NCBI RefSeq assembly: GCF_001412575.1 | Contig: NZ_CP011834.1 | Span: 2,170,001-2,234,000, forward strand | Source: Limnohabitans sp. 103DPR2 | GTDB lineage: Bacteria; Pseudomonadota; Gammaproteobacteria; Burkholderiales; Burkholderiaceae_C | Reading direction: 5' to 3' | DNA: 64,000 nucleotides | Shown here: positions 1 to 8,045 of the stretch, piece after piece | Position numbering within the stretch: position 1 is the stretch's first letter | Layout of the letters: each line of letters opens with the position of its first letter | Program-made: the position numbers and the translations under genes | The notes under the pieces: generated by a model | Told to the model about the DNA's origin: nothing | What the model saw: only the letters and a program-made list of their open reading frames with translations | The model's database searches: none

Positions 1-922
1 TGGCTTCATACGCAAAATGCGTTTGCGCCAGATCAACATCCATCGTCCATTGATCAGAGAATCGCTTGTTCGCAAAGACACCCACCGAGTCTGATTTAAT
101 CTGAAACTGATTCGTATCAGTTTTGAGCCCCGACCAGCTGTTGTCTGTGTCATAGTCTGTTCTAGAAGTCTTGGCATTGGCTCTGAGTCCAAGGCGCAAG
201 CTTGCATCCATTTTTTGACTCACGCTGGCTGCGACGTACTGGTCACGGGTGCCGTCGCGGTCAGGGTTCACAGTGGCATTTTTAGCGGGATTCATGGCTG
301 AAAAGCCCACAGACTCAGAAGCGCCAGCATTCACATCAAACGTAATGTCGTTCACTTTACCGCCATAGCCTGCAGTCAACTCACTTGTTTGGCGAGAACC
401 CATCATGGCTGTCCCGTAGGCTTTGGGTTCGCCAGCACCTGCACGCGTGGTCACATTGATCACGCCGCCAATGGCTGCCTCGCCGTACAAAGCGCCTGCA
501 TTGCCACGCAATATCTCTACCCGCTCAATTTGAGACAAGGGCACATGGGTCATCGTCAAAGCACCAATGCCATCGGTCTGAGATCGAACGCCGTCAATCA
601 TGAGCACGACGTTCTTGCTTTCTTGACCGCGCAAGAAAAACGAAGTGGTTGATCCAGGTCCACCCGACCTACCGAACTCAAAGCCAGCTTCTCCGCGCAA
701 CAAATCTGCCAAGCTTGCAGCTTGGGACTTGTCGATGTCCTGACGCGTGATCACAGACACCGAGGCAAGCACCTCCGACAAAGGCTGCGCCATTCGTGTG
801 GCAGAGATCACCACGGGGTTAATTTCTAGGACTTGCGCTTGAACTTGAACGGCAACGGCCAAAGCGATCAAGGACAAAGCAGGCGCAGAGGCAATGCGGC
901 CAAAAGATTTGGAATTTTTCAT
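1..922 (-). CDS. btuB: TonB-dependent vitamin B12 receptor, BtuB-like (3' part beyond the window)
   Basis: Outer-membrane receptor, probably for cobalamin, energised by TonB. The visible 307 N-terminal residues begin at the ATG at 920-922, with a typical signal peptide of about 30 residues ending VQAQ. A TonB-box-like stretch (VVISATR) follows, and then a plug domain containing LADLLRGEAG, FFLRGQES, VVLMIDGVR and GEAAIGGVINV. The first barrel strands follow and the gene leaves the window at base 1. The assignment to BtuB rather than another siderophore-type receptor rests mainly on the cobalamin riboswitch directly upstream. TonB-dependent receptor is certain; the substrate is inferred from the leader RNA. 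Confidence 0.88.
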   Translation of the reverse strand, partial: MKNSKSFGRIASAPALSLIALAVAVQVQAQVLEINPVVISATRMAQPLSEVLASVSVITRQDIDKSQAASLADLLRGEAGFEFGRSGGPGSTTSFFLRGQESKNVVLMIDGVRSQTDGIGALTMTHVPLSQIERVEILRGNAGALYGEAAIGGVINVTTRAGAGEPKAYGTAMMGSRQTSELTAGYGGKVNDITFDVNAGASESVGFSAMNPAKNATVNPDRDGTRDQYVAASVSQKMDASLRLGLRANAKTSRTDYDTDNSWSGLKTDTNQFQIKSDSVGVFANKRFSDQWTMDVDLAQTHFAYEA

Positions 923-989
923 AAATAAAAGCTCGAAATATGTTCTCACCGCCTTCCCCGACAGTGCATGAACGTAAGGCTCCCCCAGG

Positions 990-1205
990 GGAGAACCACC
1001 TTGTTGGCCGGTATCCGGGCTAAGCAGATCGACCTCCATCACCTTCCCAAATGCCTGTTTCAGGGCACTCAGTGGCGATTGATGAAAGCGGGGCTTTGAA
1101 AAAGCCCGTCTGCTGACCGTTGCGGGGGCAGCGCAGGTGGAGTTAACCCCGAGGGGGATGGCTCTCCTGCTTCCCGTTGAACTGAAACTTGCGAACCAAG
1201 TCTCG
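990..1205 (-). ncRNA. Cobalamin (AdoCbl) riboswitch in the btuB leader
   Basis: Read on the minus strand, the conserved elements of a cobalamin riboswitch occur in order. CTGCCCCCGCAACGGT lies at 1131-1116, the GCCACTG element at 1076-1070, a GGGAAGGTGATGG stretch at about 1048-1036, and the B12 box AGCCCGGATACCGGCC at 1021-1006. A GC-rich hairpin (978-997) follows, then the receptor start about 55 bases later. No T-run follows the hairpin, so control is more likely translational than by termination; that part is inference. Borders are approximate. Confidence 0.93.
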
Positions 1206-1279
1206 AGCACCAACAAAGTACATTGTAAGATGTCACCTTGCACCAAGCCTACAATGCTAGAAATTACAATGGCTCTGAC

Positions 1280-1501
1280 ATGACGAACCCCACTACCGTC
1301 GACCAGATTGCAGAACGCGTCGAGCACCTCTTGCTCAGGCACGAAGAATTGCAAAAGACCAATGCACTGCTACAGCAGCAGGTGCTGGCAATTTCCCACG
1401 AGCGCGACTTGCTCAAGTCCAAGTTGGCCGCTGCCCGTTCTCGCGTAGACGCCCTGATTGAGCGACTGCCCCAAAACACCTCTTCTGACACCGACGCATG
1501 A
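1280..1501 (+). CDS. Small coiled-coil protein upstream of ZapA (ZapB-like / TIGR02449-type)
   Basis: A 73-residue, charged, almost entirely helical protein with heptad-like leucines (VEHLLLRHEELQKTNALLQQQVL), predicted to be one coiled coil with a disordered tail. It overlaps the zapA start by 4 bp (ATGA), so the two are translated together. In Burkholderiales a protein of this type regularly precedes zapA, which suggests a divisome role, but function is inferred from context and shape. An upstream in-frame TTG (1238) would add 14 residues; the ATG at 1280 looks more natural, although neither start has a clear Shine-Dalgarno. Confidence 0.75.
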   Translation: MTNPTTVDQIAERVEHLLLRHEELQKTNALLQQQVLAISHERDLLKSKLAAARSRVDALIERLPQNTSSDTDA

Positions 1502-1842
1502 GCACCAAACAGCTTGAAGTTCAAATCATGGGCCAAAGCTACCTGCTGGGCTGCCCAGTGGGGGGAGAAGATCGCCTGTTGGCTGCCGTTGACAAAGTCG
1601 ACCAAGCCATGTGCAAGGTCCGCGACGCCGGCAAAATCAAAGCGCGTGACCGCATCGCGGTTTTGGCAGCCCTCAATCTGGCCTTTGAACAAGCCGAAGC
1701 CCCGCCTCCAGCTGACAAGCAAGCCACCGCTCCTGAAACCACCGAAACCACCTCAGCCCTGAGTGACTCTGATCACGAACGCTTGGGTCAGCTGTTGAAA
1801 AAACTGGATCAGGCCCTCCACCAAGATGGTCAACTGATTTAG
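1498..1842 (+). CDS. zapA: Cell division protein ZapA
   Basis: A 114-residue ZapA-family protein, which crosslinks FtsZ filaments at the Z ring. The N-terminal domain has the family pattern: LEVQIMGQSYLLGCPVGGEDRLLAAV, then ARDRIAVLAALNLAFE, leading into a helical C-terminal region for dimerisation. A low-complexity Pro/Ala/Thr linker (residues about 68-85) separates the two. It overlaps the preceding coiled-coil gene by 4 bp and is followed by 6S RNA, the order common in proteobacteria. Confidence 0.93.
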   Translation: MSTKQLEVQIMGQSYLLGCPVGGEDRLLAAVDKVDQAMCKVRDAGKIKARDRIAVLAALNLAFEQAEAPPPADKQATAPETTETTSALSDSDHERLGQLLKKLDQALHQDGQLI

Positions 1843-1881
1843 TCTCACAAGCCCTGCTTTGAGTTAAGCCTACAATCGCGC

Positions 1882-2056
1882 TGTCTGCAGTGCATGCTGG
1901 GCTTTATATTTCCTTGAACCAATGCTCTTAGAGCCCGGGCTTGGTACATTGTCTGGTGAGCGTGATCGTCTCGCGTCAGATGAACCCAACGCCAGTCTGC
2001 CCTCGCCCACCTGAACCCCGGTTCAGGATGCCGGTCCAGTGGCACTTGCAGACACC
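1882..2056 (+). ncRNA. ssrS: 6S RNA
   Basis: This roughly 175-base interval between zapA and the next gene has the 6S signature. A closing stem forms between GTCTGCA-GTGC (1883-1894) and GGCACTTGCAGAC (2041-2053). The internal pieces resemble E. coli 6S: CTGGTGAGCGTGATCG (compare TTGGTGAGCATGCTCG) and CACCTGAACCCCGGTTCAGG (compare CACCTTGAACC/GGGTTCAAGG). A -10 box TACAAT (1871-1876) sits just before the proposed 5' end. Location behind zapA is the conserved one. 6S binds sigma-70 RNA polymerase in stationary phase. Ends are approximate. Confidence 0.88.
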
Positions 2057-2085
2057 TTATTCAAACATTTCTCAAAGCCCTTCTT

Positions 2086-2901
2086 ATGTTTTTAGAACCT
2101 ACCCTCATCGCAGAACTGGCCGCATTGGGACTGGTCACTGGCTTTTTGGCGGGGCTGTTGGGCATTGGCGGCGGCATGGTCATGGTGCCCTTTCTCACCC
2201 TCATGCTGGGTAACCAAGGGGTTAGCGCCGATTTGGCCGTCAAGATGGCCATTGCCACCTCCATGGCCACCATCATCTTCACCTCCATCTCCAGTGTCCG
2301 TGCGCACAACAAAAAAGGTGCTGTGCGTTGGGATCTGGTCAAAGGACTGGCCCCGGGCATTGTGATGGGCAGCTTCTTGGCCAGCATGGGTGCTTTTGCT
2401 GCCCTCAAGGGTTCTTATTTGGCGCTGTTTTTTGCGCTGTTTGTCGGCTTCTCTGCCACTCAAATGTTCTTGGACAAAAAACCAGCCCCCAATCGCCAAG
2501 TGCCAGGCACGCCCGGCTTGTTAGGCGCTGGTGGTGTCATTGGCTTTTTGTCGGGCATGGTAGGTGCCGGCGGCGGTTTTGTCAGCGTGCCCTTCATGAC
2601 TTGGTGCAACGTGGCCATTCACAATGCCGTGGCCACCAGCTCAGCATTGGGCTTCCCCATTGCTTTGGCCAATGTCATTGGCTATGTGGTTGCAGGACAA
2701 GACGTTCCCAATTTGCCTGAGCACAGTTTTGGTTATTTGTGGCTGCCAGGTTTGGTGGTCATTGCCAGCTGCAGCGTGTTCATGGCCCCCATGGGTGCAA
2801 GTGCGGCGCACAAACTTCCTGTTAAACAATTGAAGCGCACATTTGCATTCGTGCTGTATTTGCTGGCCGCTTACATGCTGTACAAAGGTTTTACGGCCTA
2901 A
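2086..2901 (+). CDS. TauE/SafE-family membrane permease (DUF81)
   Basis: A 271-residue integral membrane protein of the TauE/SafE family, with about eight hydrophobic segments in two repeats. Each repeat carries a glycine-rich motif: GLLGIGGGMVMVPFL near residue 25 and GMVGAGGGFVSVPFM near residue 158. Family members export small sulfur or organic anions (sulfite, sulfoacetate, others); the substrate here cannot be told. It follows the 6S RNA gene and converges with the next gene, 7 bp apart. Confidence 0.85.
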   Translation: MFLEPTLIAELAALGLVTGFLAGLLGIGGGMVMVPFLTLMLGNQGVSADLAVKMAIATSMATIIFTSISSVRAHNKKGAVRWDLVKGLAPGIVMGSFLASMGAFAALKGSYLALFFALFVGFSATQMFLDKKPAPNRQVPGTPGLLGAGGVIGFLSGMVGAGGGFVSVPFMTWCNVAIHNAVATSSALGFPIALANVIGYVVAGQDVPNLPEHSFGYLWLPGLVVIASCSVFMAPMGASAAHKLPVKQLKRTFAFVLYLLAAYMLYKGFTA

Positions 2902-2908
2902 ATCACCG

Positions 2909-3583
2909 TCAGGTCACGCACCAAGGGGCTTGGTTGTGCGCCAAGCCCATCCACAAGGCCCAGCCCGATGTGCAGGCCAGTGCCAGACCCGCCAGGCGAA
3001 TGCCCCAAGCACCGTCCCCAAGGGTTTTCAGCTTCAAGAGCAACCAGGGCGCCAATCCCAAGCTCACGCCACTGCCCAGCGCAAAACAAGCCATGGTGAG
3101 TGCACCGTCAAGCACATTGCCCGTGAGGGCCGCCACCATGAGGGCTGAATAAAGCAGGCCGCAGGGCATCAGGGCCCACAAAACACCAACGGCCAAAGGT
3201 GCAATTTTTCCCCAATGGGCATTCAAGCGCCGAATTTTGGCCCAGAGTTGCTGCGCACTTTGATCGAGCCAAACGGGTTGTTTGGCCTGCCAAATCAACA
3301 AGAGGCCCAAGACGACGGCCGCCACATGCAACATGCTCCAGACGGGCCTCAAGGCCGCTGACTCAACAGTCAGCCAGCCCAAGGCTTGGACACTGAGGGC
3401 CGCCAAGCCGCCCATCAGGCTGTAGCCCAGCCAGCGTCCTATTTGGAAGGACAACAGCGCCCTGTTTTGATTTGCGCCTGCCACCTGCCCCATGCCTGCA
3501 CAGGCAGCGCCGCACATGGCGACGCAATGTGGCCCACCGGCCAATCCCATGATCAAAGCCGTGAGGGCTAAGGAATTCTGCAT
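2909..3583 (-). CDS. COG2836-type membrane protein (TauE/SafE / UreH-like) linked to cbb3 oxidase genes
   Basis: A 224-residue membrane protein with six or so hydrophobic segments. Its start carries the hallmark GGPHCVAMCGAACAGM (residues about 16-31), with paired cysteines and a histidine that may bind metal. It lies 6 bp behind hemN and is therefore probably cotranscribed with it. Members of this family recur beside cco and fnr genes and are thought to help metal handling or cytochrome oxidase biogenesis. That role is inferred from context. Confidence 0.82.
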   Translation of the reverse strand: MQNSLALTALIMGLAGGPHCVAMCGAACAGMGQVAGANQNRALLSFQIGRWLGYSLMGGLAALSVQALGWLTVESAALRPVWSMLHVAAVVLGLLLIWQAKQPVWLDQSAQQLWAKIRRLNAHWGKIAPLAVGVLWALMPCGLLYSALMVAALTGNVLDGALTMACFALGSGVSLGLAPWLLLKLKTLGDGAWGIRLAGLALACTSGWALWMGLAHNQAPWCVT

Positions 3584-3589
3584 GCAGCG

Positions 3590-4972
3590 TTAGATGATTT
3601 TAGAAAAGCGAGTTCGGTTGCGGTCAGCTTGCAAATACTTGTCAAAGACCATGGCCACACCCCGAACAAAAAACCAGCCCATGGGTGTGACTTGCAATCC
3701 GCCATCCGACAACTCTACCAAACCTTGCGTCTGCAAGATTTCAAGTTGGCTCAATTCACTGGCAAAGTATTTTTTGGCATCGATCAGCCAAGCTTCGTTG
3801 AAGGCATCGTACTGAACATGGCCCTGGCACATGATGGCCATGATCCAGGCACGGCGAATCAGGTCATCGCGTGACAAGGCCAAGCCCTTCACGATGGGCA
3901 ACTGGCCGGTGTCGAGCATGTCCACATACTCTTCCATGGTCTTGGCGTTTTGGCTGTAGGTGCCCCCCATGCGGCCAATGGCCGACACGCCCAAGCCGAT
4001 CAAGTCGCAATCGGGTTGTGTGCTGTAACCCTGAAAGTTACGATGCAAGCGGCCTTGCCGTTTGGCCACTGCCAACGCATCTTCAGGCAACGCAAAGTGG
4101 TCCATGCCGACATACACATAGCCCGCATTCATCAACGCATCCATAGACCTTGACAGCATGGCAATCTTGCTTGAAGCCACAGGCAACTCTGCCGCCAGGA
4201 TGCGACGCTGTGGTTTAAAACGTTCTGGCAAATGCGCATAGGCATAGAGCGCAATGCGGTCTGGCCGCAGCTCGTTCACTTGCTGCAACGTTCGATCAAA
4301 TGATTCAGGTGTTTGCTTGGGCAAGCCATAAATCAAATCAACATTGACCGATTCAAAACCAATTTTGCGTGCAGCGGCCACCAATGCAAAAACTTGTTCA
4401 GCCGGTTGAATTCGGTGAACTGCTTTTTGCACCTCAGGGTCAAAGTCTTGAACGCCAAAGCTCAAGCGGTTGAAGCCCAATTCAAACAACAAAGCCAAGC
4501 GCTCATCGCTGACAGTGCGCGGGTCCACTTCGACGGAATATTCTCCGCCCGCCACGAATGTGAAACTGCGCTTGAGCACAGCCATCAATTCACGCAACTC
4601 TTCATTGCTCAAAAATGTGGGCGTGCCGCCCCCTAGGTGCAACTGACTGACCGACTGGCCAAGGCCCATGGCCGAGGTGTACATCTCTACTTCTTTGGCC
4701 AAATAGCGCAAATAAGGTTCAGCTTTTTCGTGATGCTTGGTGATGATCTTGTTGCATGCGCAGTAATAGCAAAGCGATTCACAAAACGGAATGTGAACAT
4801 AGATCGACAGGGGTCTGTTTTTTTGTCCCACACCCTGGTTTCGAAGCGCAAGGGCTTGGATCAAATCTTCTTGAGAAAAAGCCTCGACAAAACGGTCGGC
4901 TGTCGGGTAAGAGGTATAGCGCGGGCCCGGCACGTCAAAGCGCGTCAGTAATTCTGGTGTCAAAAAGGACAT
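3590..4972 (-). CDS. hemN: Oxygen-independent coproporphyrinogen III oxidase (radical SAM)
   Basis: Converts coproporphyrinogen III to protoporphyrinogen IX without O2, the haem pathway step needed under low oxygen. At 460 residues it is of usual HemN length. The radical-SAM cluster motif CESLCYYC gives C64, C68 and C71. It is followed by GGGTPTFLS and SVEVDPRTV, and the N-terminal RYTSYPTADRF motif is present. An Fnr-like box lies 69-82 bp upstream of the start, which fits anaerobic induction. It probably forms a two-gene unit with the COG2836 membrane protein. Confidence 0.96.
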   Translation of the reverse strand: MSFLTPELLTRFDVPGPRYTSYPTADRFVEAFSQEDLIQALALRNQGVGQKNRPLSIYVHIPFCESLCYYCACNKIITKHHEKAEPYLRYLAKEVEMYTSAMGLGQSVSQLHLGGGTPTFLSNEELRELMAVLKRSFTFVAGGEYSVEVDPRTVSDERLALLFELGFNRLSFGVQDFDPEVQKAVHRIQPAEQVFALVAAARKIGFESVNVDLIYGLPKQTPESFDRTLQQVNELRPDRIALYAYAHLPERFKPQRRILAAELPVASSKIAMLSRSMDALMNAGYVYVGMDHFALPEDALAVAKRQGRLHRNFQGYSTQPDCDLIGLGVSAIGRMGGTYSQNAKTMEEYVDMLDTGQLPIVKGLALSRDDLIRRAWIMAIMCQGHVQYDAFNEAWLIDAKKYFASELSQLEILQTQGLVELSDGGLQVTPMGWFFVRGVAMVFDKYLQADRNRTRFSKII

Positions 4973-5040
4973 GCGGCAATTCCCAAGACTGGCATATTTG
5001 TAGGTTTTAGTTAATGTGCCTTTTGTGACACCATTTAAAC

Positions 5041-5054
5041 TTGACTTAAATCAA
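5041..5054. promoter_or_regulatory. Fnr/Anr-like box upstream of hemN
   Basis: TTGACTTAAATCAA matches the Fnr consensus TTGAT-N4-ATCAA with one mismatch. It lies between divergent hemN and fnr, nearer hemN, and could serve both. The Fnr protein encoded next door has the recognition-helix residues (E, S, R) expected to read TTGAT half-sites. Confidence 0.75.
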
Positions 5055-5177
5055 ATTTTTGCCATTCAGGGCCTGAAAAAAAGATTCATGAAAGCTTGAG
5101 ATGCGTCAATTGCGTCAAGTAGGTATAAGCTAATGACTTGACTTGTCGCAATGTCAATTTTTTGAATTGAGAACGCC

Positions 5178-5900
5178 ATGAAACCCGAAATGATCAAAGT
5201 CGCATGTTCCAACTGCAACTTGCGCGAACTCTGCATGCCCATGGGTCTGTCTGACCATGACCTGGAACGCTTGGATGAAGTCGTGGCCACTCGCCGCAAA
5301 ATCAAACGCGGCAGCACCCTCTTCAGCAACGGCGAAAAGTTCACTTCGCTCTATGCCATTCGCACCGGGTTTTTCAAAACCTGCTTGGCTTCTGAAGATG
5401 GCCGCGACCAGGTAACAGGCTTTCAGATGGCCGGCGAAATCATTGGCCTGGATGGCATCGTGAACGACCGTCACAGCTGCGATGCAGTGGCCTTAGAAGA
5501 TGCCGAAGTTTGCGTCATGCCCTTTGATCGCATTGAAGAAATTTCCCGCGAGGTAACCGCCTTGCAACACCATGTCCACAAAATCATGAGCCGAGAAATC
5601 GTGCGCGAACATGGCGTCATGCTGTTGTTGGGCAGCATGCGTGCTGAGGAACGTTTGGCGGCCTTTTTGTTGAACTTGGTGCAGCGCTTGCACTCACGCG
5701 GTTTTTCACAGTCAGAATTGGTTCTGCGCATGACACGAGAAGAAATTGGCAGTTACTTGGGTCTCAAACTTGAAACAGTCAGCCGCACTTTCTCCAAATT
5801 TGTCGAGGATGGCATTGTCGAAGTGAAACAACGCCACGTGAAAATTTTGGACACCGAGGCGCTACAGCGCATGGTGAATACGCAGCCTCAATGCCATTGA
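5178..5900 (+). CDS. fnr: Fnr/Anr-type oxygen-sensing transcription regulator
   Basis: A 240-residue Crp/Fnr-family regulator that senses O2 with a [4Fe-4S] cluster. The cluster cysteines are visible: C10, C13 and C19 near the N terminus (CSNCNLRELC) and a distal C101 in DRHSCDA, the same spacing as in E. coli Fnr. A cyclic-nucleotide-binding fold (about 25-140) and a C-terminal winged helix-turn-helix follow. The recognition helix reads LETVSRTF, whose E, S and R specify TTGAT half-sites. It is divergent from hemN and convergent with the cco operon, both likely targets. Confidence 0.95.
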   Translation: MKPEMIKVACSNCNLRELCMPMGLSDHDLERLDEVVATRRKIKRGSTLFSNGEKFTSLYAIRTGFFKTCLASEDGRDQVTGFQMAGEIIGLDGIVNDRHSCDAVALEDAEVCVMPFDRIEEISREVTALQHHVHKIMSREIVREHGVMLLLGSMRAEERLAAFLLNLVQRLHSRGFSQSELVLRMTREEIGSYLGLKLETVSRTFSKFVEDGIVEVKQRHVKILDTEALQRMVNTQPQCH

Positions 5901-5916
5901 GGCACAGCTCAAAGAC

Positions 5917-6222
5917 TTAGCAGCAACCCTTGTCGCCCTCTGCACCTTGCGTGCAATTGGGGGGGCGTTTGTCCACCGGCACAGGACATCGATTGACCTC
6001 GAAGGGTGACATGGACAACAGCGTGGTGAGGCTACTCGACACCATGGCCAATGCCCAAAACACAAAAAATGACACGGTGTACACGCCTTGCCTTGACAGG
6101 GTCATTTGCTGACCGAACCAATGCATGTCCTCGGGGTCAAACATGCCAAACACCACCAACTCTAGCAAGCCTGCCACCAAAAAGGCGGGCCACACAATCC
6201 ACATCAGTCTTTGAGCCAGCAT
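5917..6222 (-). CDS. Hypothetical membrane protein with cysteine-rich tail, end of cco operon
   Basis: A 101-residue protein I cannot assign to a named family. Two transmembrane helices (about 5-27 and 45-68) are joined by an acidic loop (FDPEDMHW). The tail contains four cysteines in the order CPVPV...NCTQ...GCC, ending at the last residue. It lies 17 bp behind the FixH-like gene and is the last gene of the cco operon, so a role in oxidase assembly or copper handling is plausible but unproven. It converges on fnr with 16 bp between stop codons. Confidence 0.7.
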   Translation of the reverse strand: MLAQRLMWIVWPAFLVAGLLELVVFGMFDPEDMHWFGQQMTLSRQGVYTVSFFVFWALAMVSSSLTTLLSMSPFEVNRCPVPVDKRPPNCTQGAEGDKGCC

Positions 6223-6239
6223 GTTTGTCTCCAGTTTTG

Positions 6240-6521
6240 TTATTTTTTCGAGGCTGGAACGACGCCCGTTGCTGCGTGGTTTCGAGCTTGCAGCGCAGGG
6301 GCCATGGCAGCGTCTAATTTTTCTTGATTTTCAATGGCATTGCGTGGGTTCAGTGCCTCAGTTGGCAGGACCGGGTCGGGAATGGTGATCGCCAAGTAAA
6401 GCGTCGCAAAAGCCGCCACCACCACCACAACTGGGCCAGCAATGATCATCCAGACCATGCCAAACGACCACCAAGGCTTGGCTTGGCTCACTTTTGAATG
6501 CGTCAAAGTGTTTGTATTCAT
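6240..6521 (-). CDS. ccoH: FixH/CcoH-like cbb3 oxidase assembly protein
   Basis: A 93-residue single-pass membrane protein with a helix at about 22-46 (MIIAGPVVVVVAAFATLYLAIT) preceded by a PWW motif and followed by a short polar tail. Position directly behind ccoG and the PWW-G-P-hydrophobic pattern mark it as a FixH/CcoH protein, needed for cbb3 oxidase stability in other bacteria. It is shorter than classical FixH (about 150 residues), lacking most of the periplasmic domain, as is common in betaproteobacteria. Confidence 0.75.
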   Translation of the reverse strand: MNTNTLTHSKVSQAKPWWSFGMVWMIIAGPVVVVVAAFATLYLAITIPDPVLPTEALNPRNAIENQEKLDAAMAPALQARNHAATGVVPASKK

Positions 6522-6558
6522 GAAGCGCTCGTTTCTTGATGTGTGTGTCGGATGAAGC

Positions 6559-8031
6559 TTATCGCGGAATTAAAAAGACAGACTTCTCTTCAAGCAGCGT
6601 ATGGCCTGTTTCGTTGTCATCCGAAGCTTCAATGGTAAATCGCACAGGGTATGAACCAGGCACGGCAGAATCATAAGGAACTTGAAGTCGAACTGAAACC
6701 CAACGTGATTGGGTGGACTCCACCGTCAAATCTTCGGAGTCTGTGAGCACTTTCAGTTCATACATACCCTCTGCCGTCACTTTGAAATGTTGGCGTTTTT
6801 CAGCGGCATTCATGATCTGCAAACGGTACACATTTTCAATGTTGCCGCCGCTGACGATCCGCGCCAATGTTGCCCTGTCGCGAACCACATCCACTTTGAA
6901 GGACTTTCGCGTCAGCAAACTGCCAAACAACAAGGCCACGACCAACAACAAAATACCTGTATAAATGAGCACCCGAGGCCTGAAGATGTGCTTCAAGGTT
7001 TGCGACGCAGTCCACTTGTTTTGCATCGCATGTTGGGTGGAATATTTCACCAAGCCCCGTGGATATCCCACCTTGTCCATCACGGTGTCACAGACATCGG
7101 CACATGCGCCACAGCCAATGCATTCGTATTGCAAGCCATTGCGAATGTCGATGCCTGTGGGGCAAACTTGCACACACAAAGTGCAATCAACGCATGCACC
7201 TAAACTCAGGGTGGCCAAATCTGCTTTTTTGGAACGTGCGCCCCGCGGTTCACCGCGCTCTGCGTCGTACGTGACAATCAGGGTGTCTTTGTCAAACATG
7301 GCGCTTTGAAAGCGCGCATAGGGGCACATGTACTTGCAAACTTGTTCGCGCATGAAGCCGGCATTGCCGTAGGTGGCAAAGCCGTAGAAGAAGACCCAAA
7401 ACACTTCCCAGGACGACATGTTGCCCAAAAAGAATTCCATGCCCAGTTCACGGATTGGTGTGAAGTAACCAACAAAGGTAAAGCCAGTCCAAATGGACAA
7501 ACCAATCCAAAGGAAATGTTTGTACCATTTCTTGACCAGTTTCTCCAAAGACATGTCTTGAGAGTCAAGGCGCATGCGCGCTGTGCGATCGCCCTCCACT
7601 TTGCGCTCTATCCACATGAAAATTTCGCTGTAGACGGTTTGAGGGCATGCATAGCCACACCACAAACGCCCCGCGATGGCGGTGAATAAGAACAAAGAAA
7701 ATGCGGAGATGACCAACAAGCCTGTCAAATAAATGAAGTCTTGTGGATAGAGAACGATGCCAAAAATATAAAAGCGCCTGACACCCAAATCAAAGAGCAC
7801 CGCTTGGCGCTGCCCCCACTCTAGCCAGGGCAAGCAGTAAAAAATAATTTGCGTTAAAAAAACGAACCCCCAGCGCCATTTGGCAAAAATGCCCTGGACA
7901 CTTCGGGGGTAAATTTTTTGATGGGCTGCGTAAAGCTCTCCCCATGCGCCCTCTTCCGAGGTATCTTCCGCGCCGACTGGCGCGGGCACGATGGGAATGA
8001 CTTTACGCGTCGTCTGGTCTGCGGATTCCAA
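6559..8031 (-). CDS. ccoG: Cytochrome c oxidase accessory protein CcoG (FixG/RdxA)
   Basis: Membrane-bound polyferredoxin, thought to reduce copper for cbb3 oxidase assembly. It has about five transmembrane helices, a CPQTVYSEIFMWIERKVEG segment, and two [4Fe-4S] ferredoxin motifs (CVDCTLCVQVCP and CIGCGACADVC). The C terminus is an Ig-like periplasmic domain (FixG_C). There is no ATG near the start. A TTG at 8029-8031 has GAGGG five bases upstream and is chosen; a TTG at 8041-8043 would add four residues but has no ribosome site. About 490 residues, usual size. Confidence 0.93.
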   Translation of the reverse strand: MESADQTTRKVIPIVPAPVGAEDTSEEGAWGELYAAHQKIYPRSVQGIFAKWRWGFVFLTQIIFYCLPWLEWGQRQAVLFDLGVRRFYIFGIVLYPQDFIYLTGLLVISAFSLFLFTAIAGRLWCGYACPQTVYSEIFMWIERKVEGDRTARMRLDSQDMSLEKLVKKWYKHFLWIGLSIWTGFTFVGYFTPIRELGMEFFLGNMSSWEVFWVFFYGFATYGNAGFMREQVCKYMCPYARFQSAMFDKDTLIVTYDAERGEPRGARSKKADLATLSLGACVDCTLCVQVCPTGIDIRNGLQYECIGCGACADVCDTVMDKVGYPRGLVKYSTQHAMQNKWTASQTLKHIFRPRVLIYTGILLLVVALLFGSLLTRKSFKVDVVRDRATLARIVSGGNIENVYRLQIMNAAEKRQHFKVTAEGMYELKVLTDSEDLTVESTQSRWVSVRLQVPYDSAVPGSYPVRFTIEASDDNETGHTLLEEKSVFLIPR

Positions 8032-8045
8032 AACAACCCTCAATA

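Noticed and set aside
5137..5156. TTGAC-N10-GTCAA inverted repeat upstream of fnr
   Set aside because: The spacing is wrong for an Fnr box (N4 is needed) and no other family was matched, so it is probably chance.
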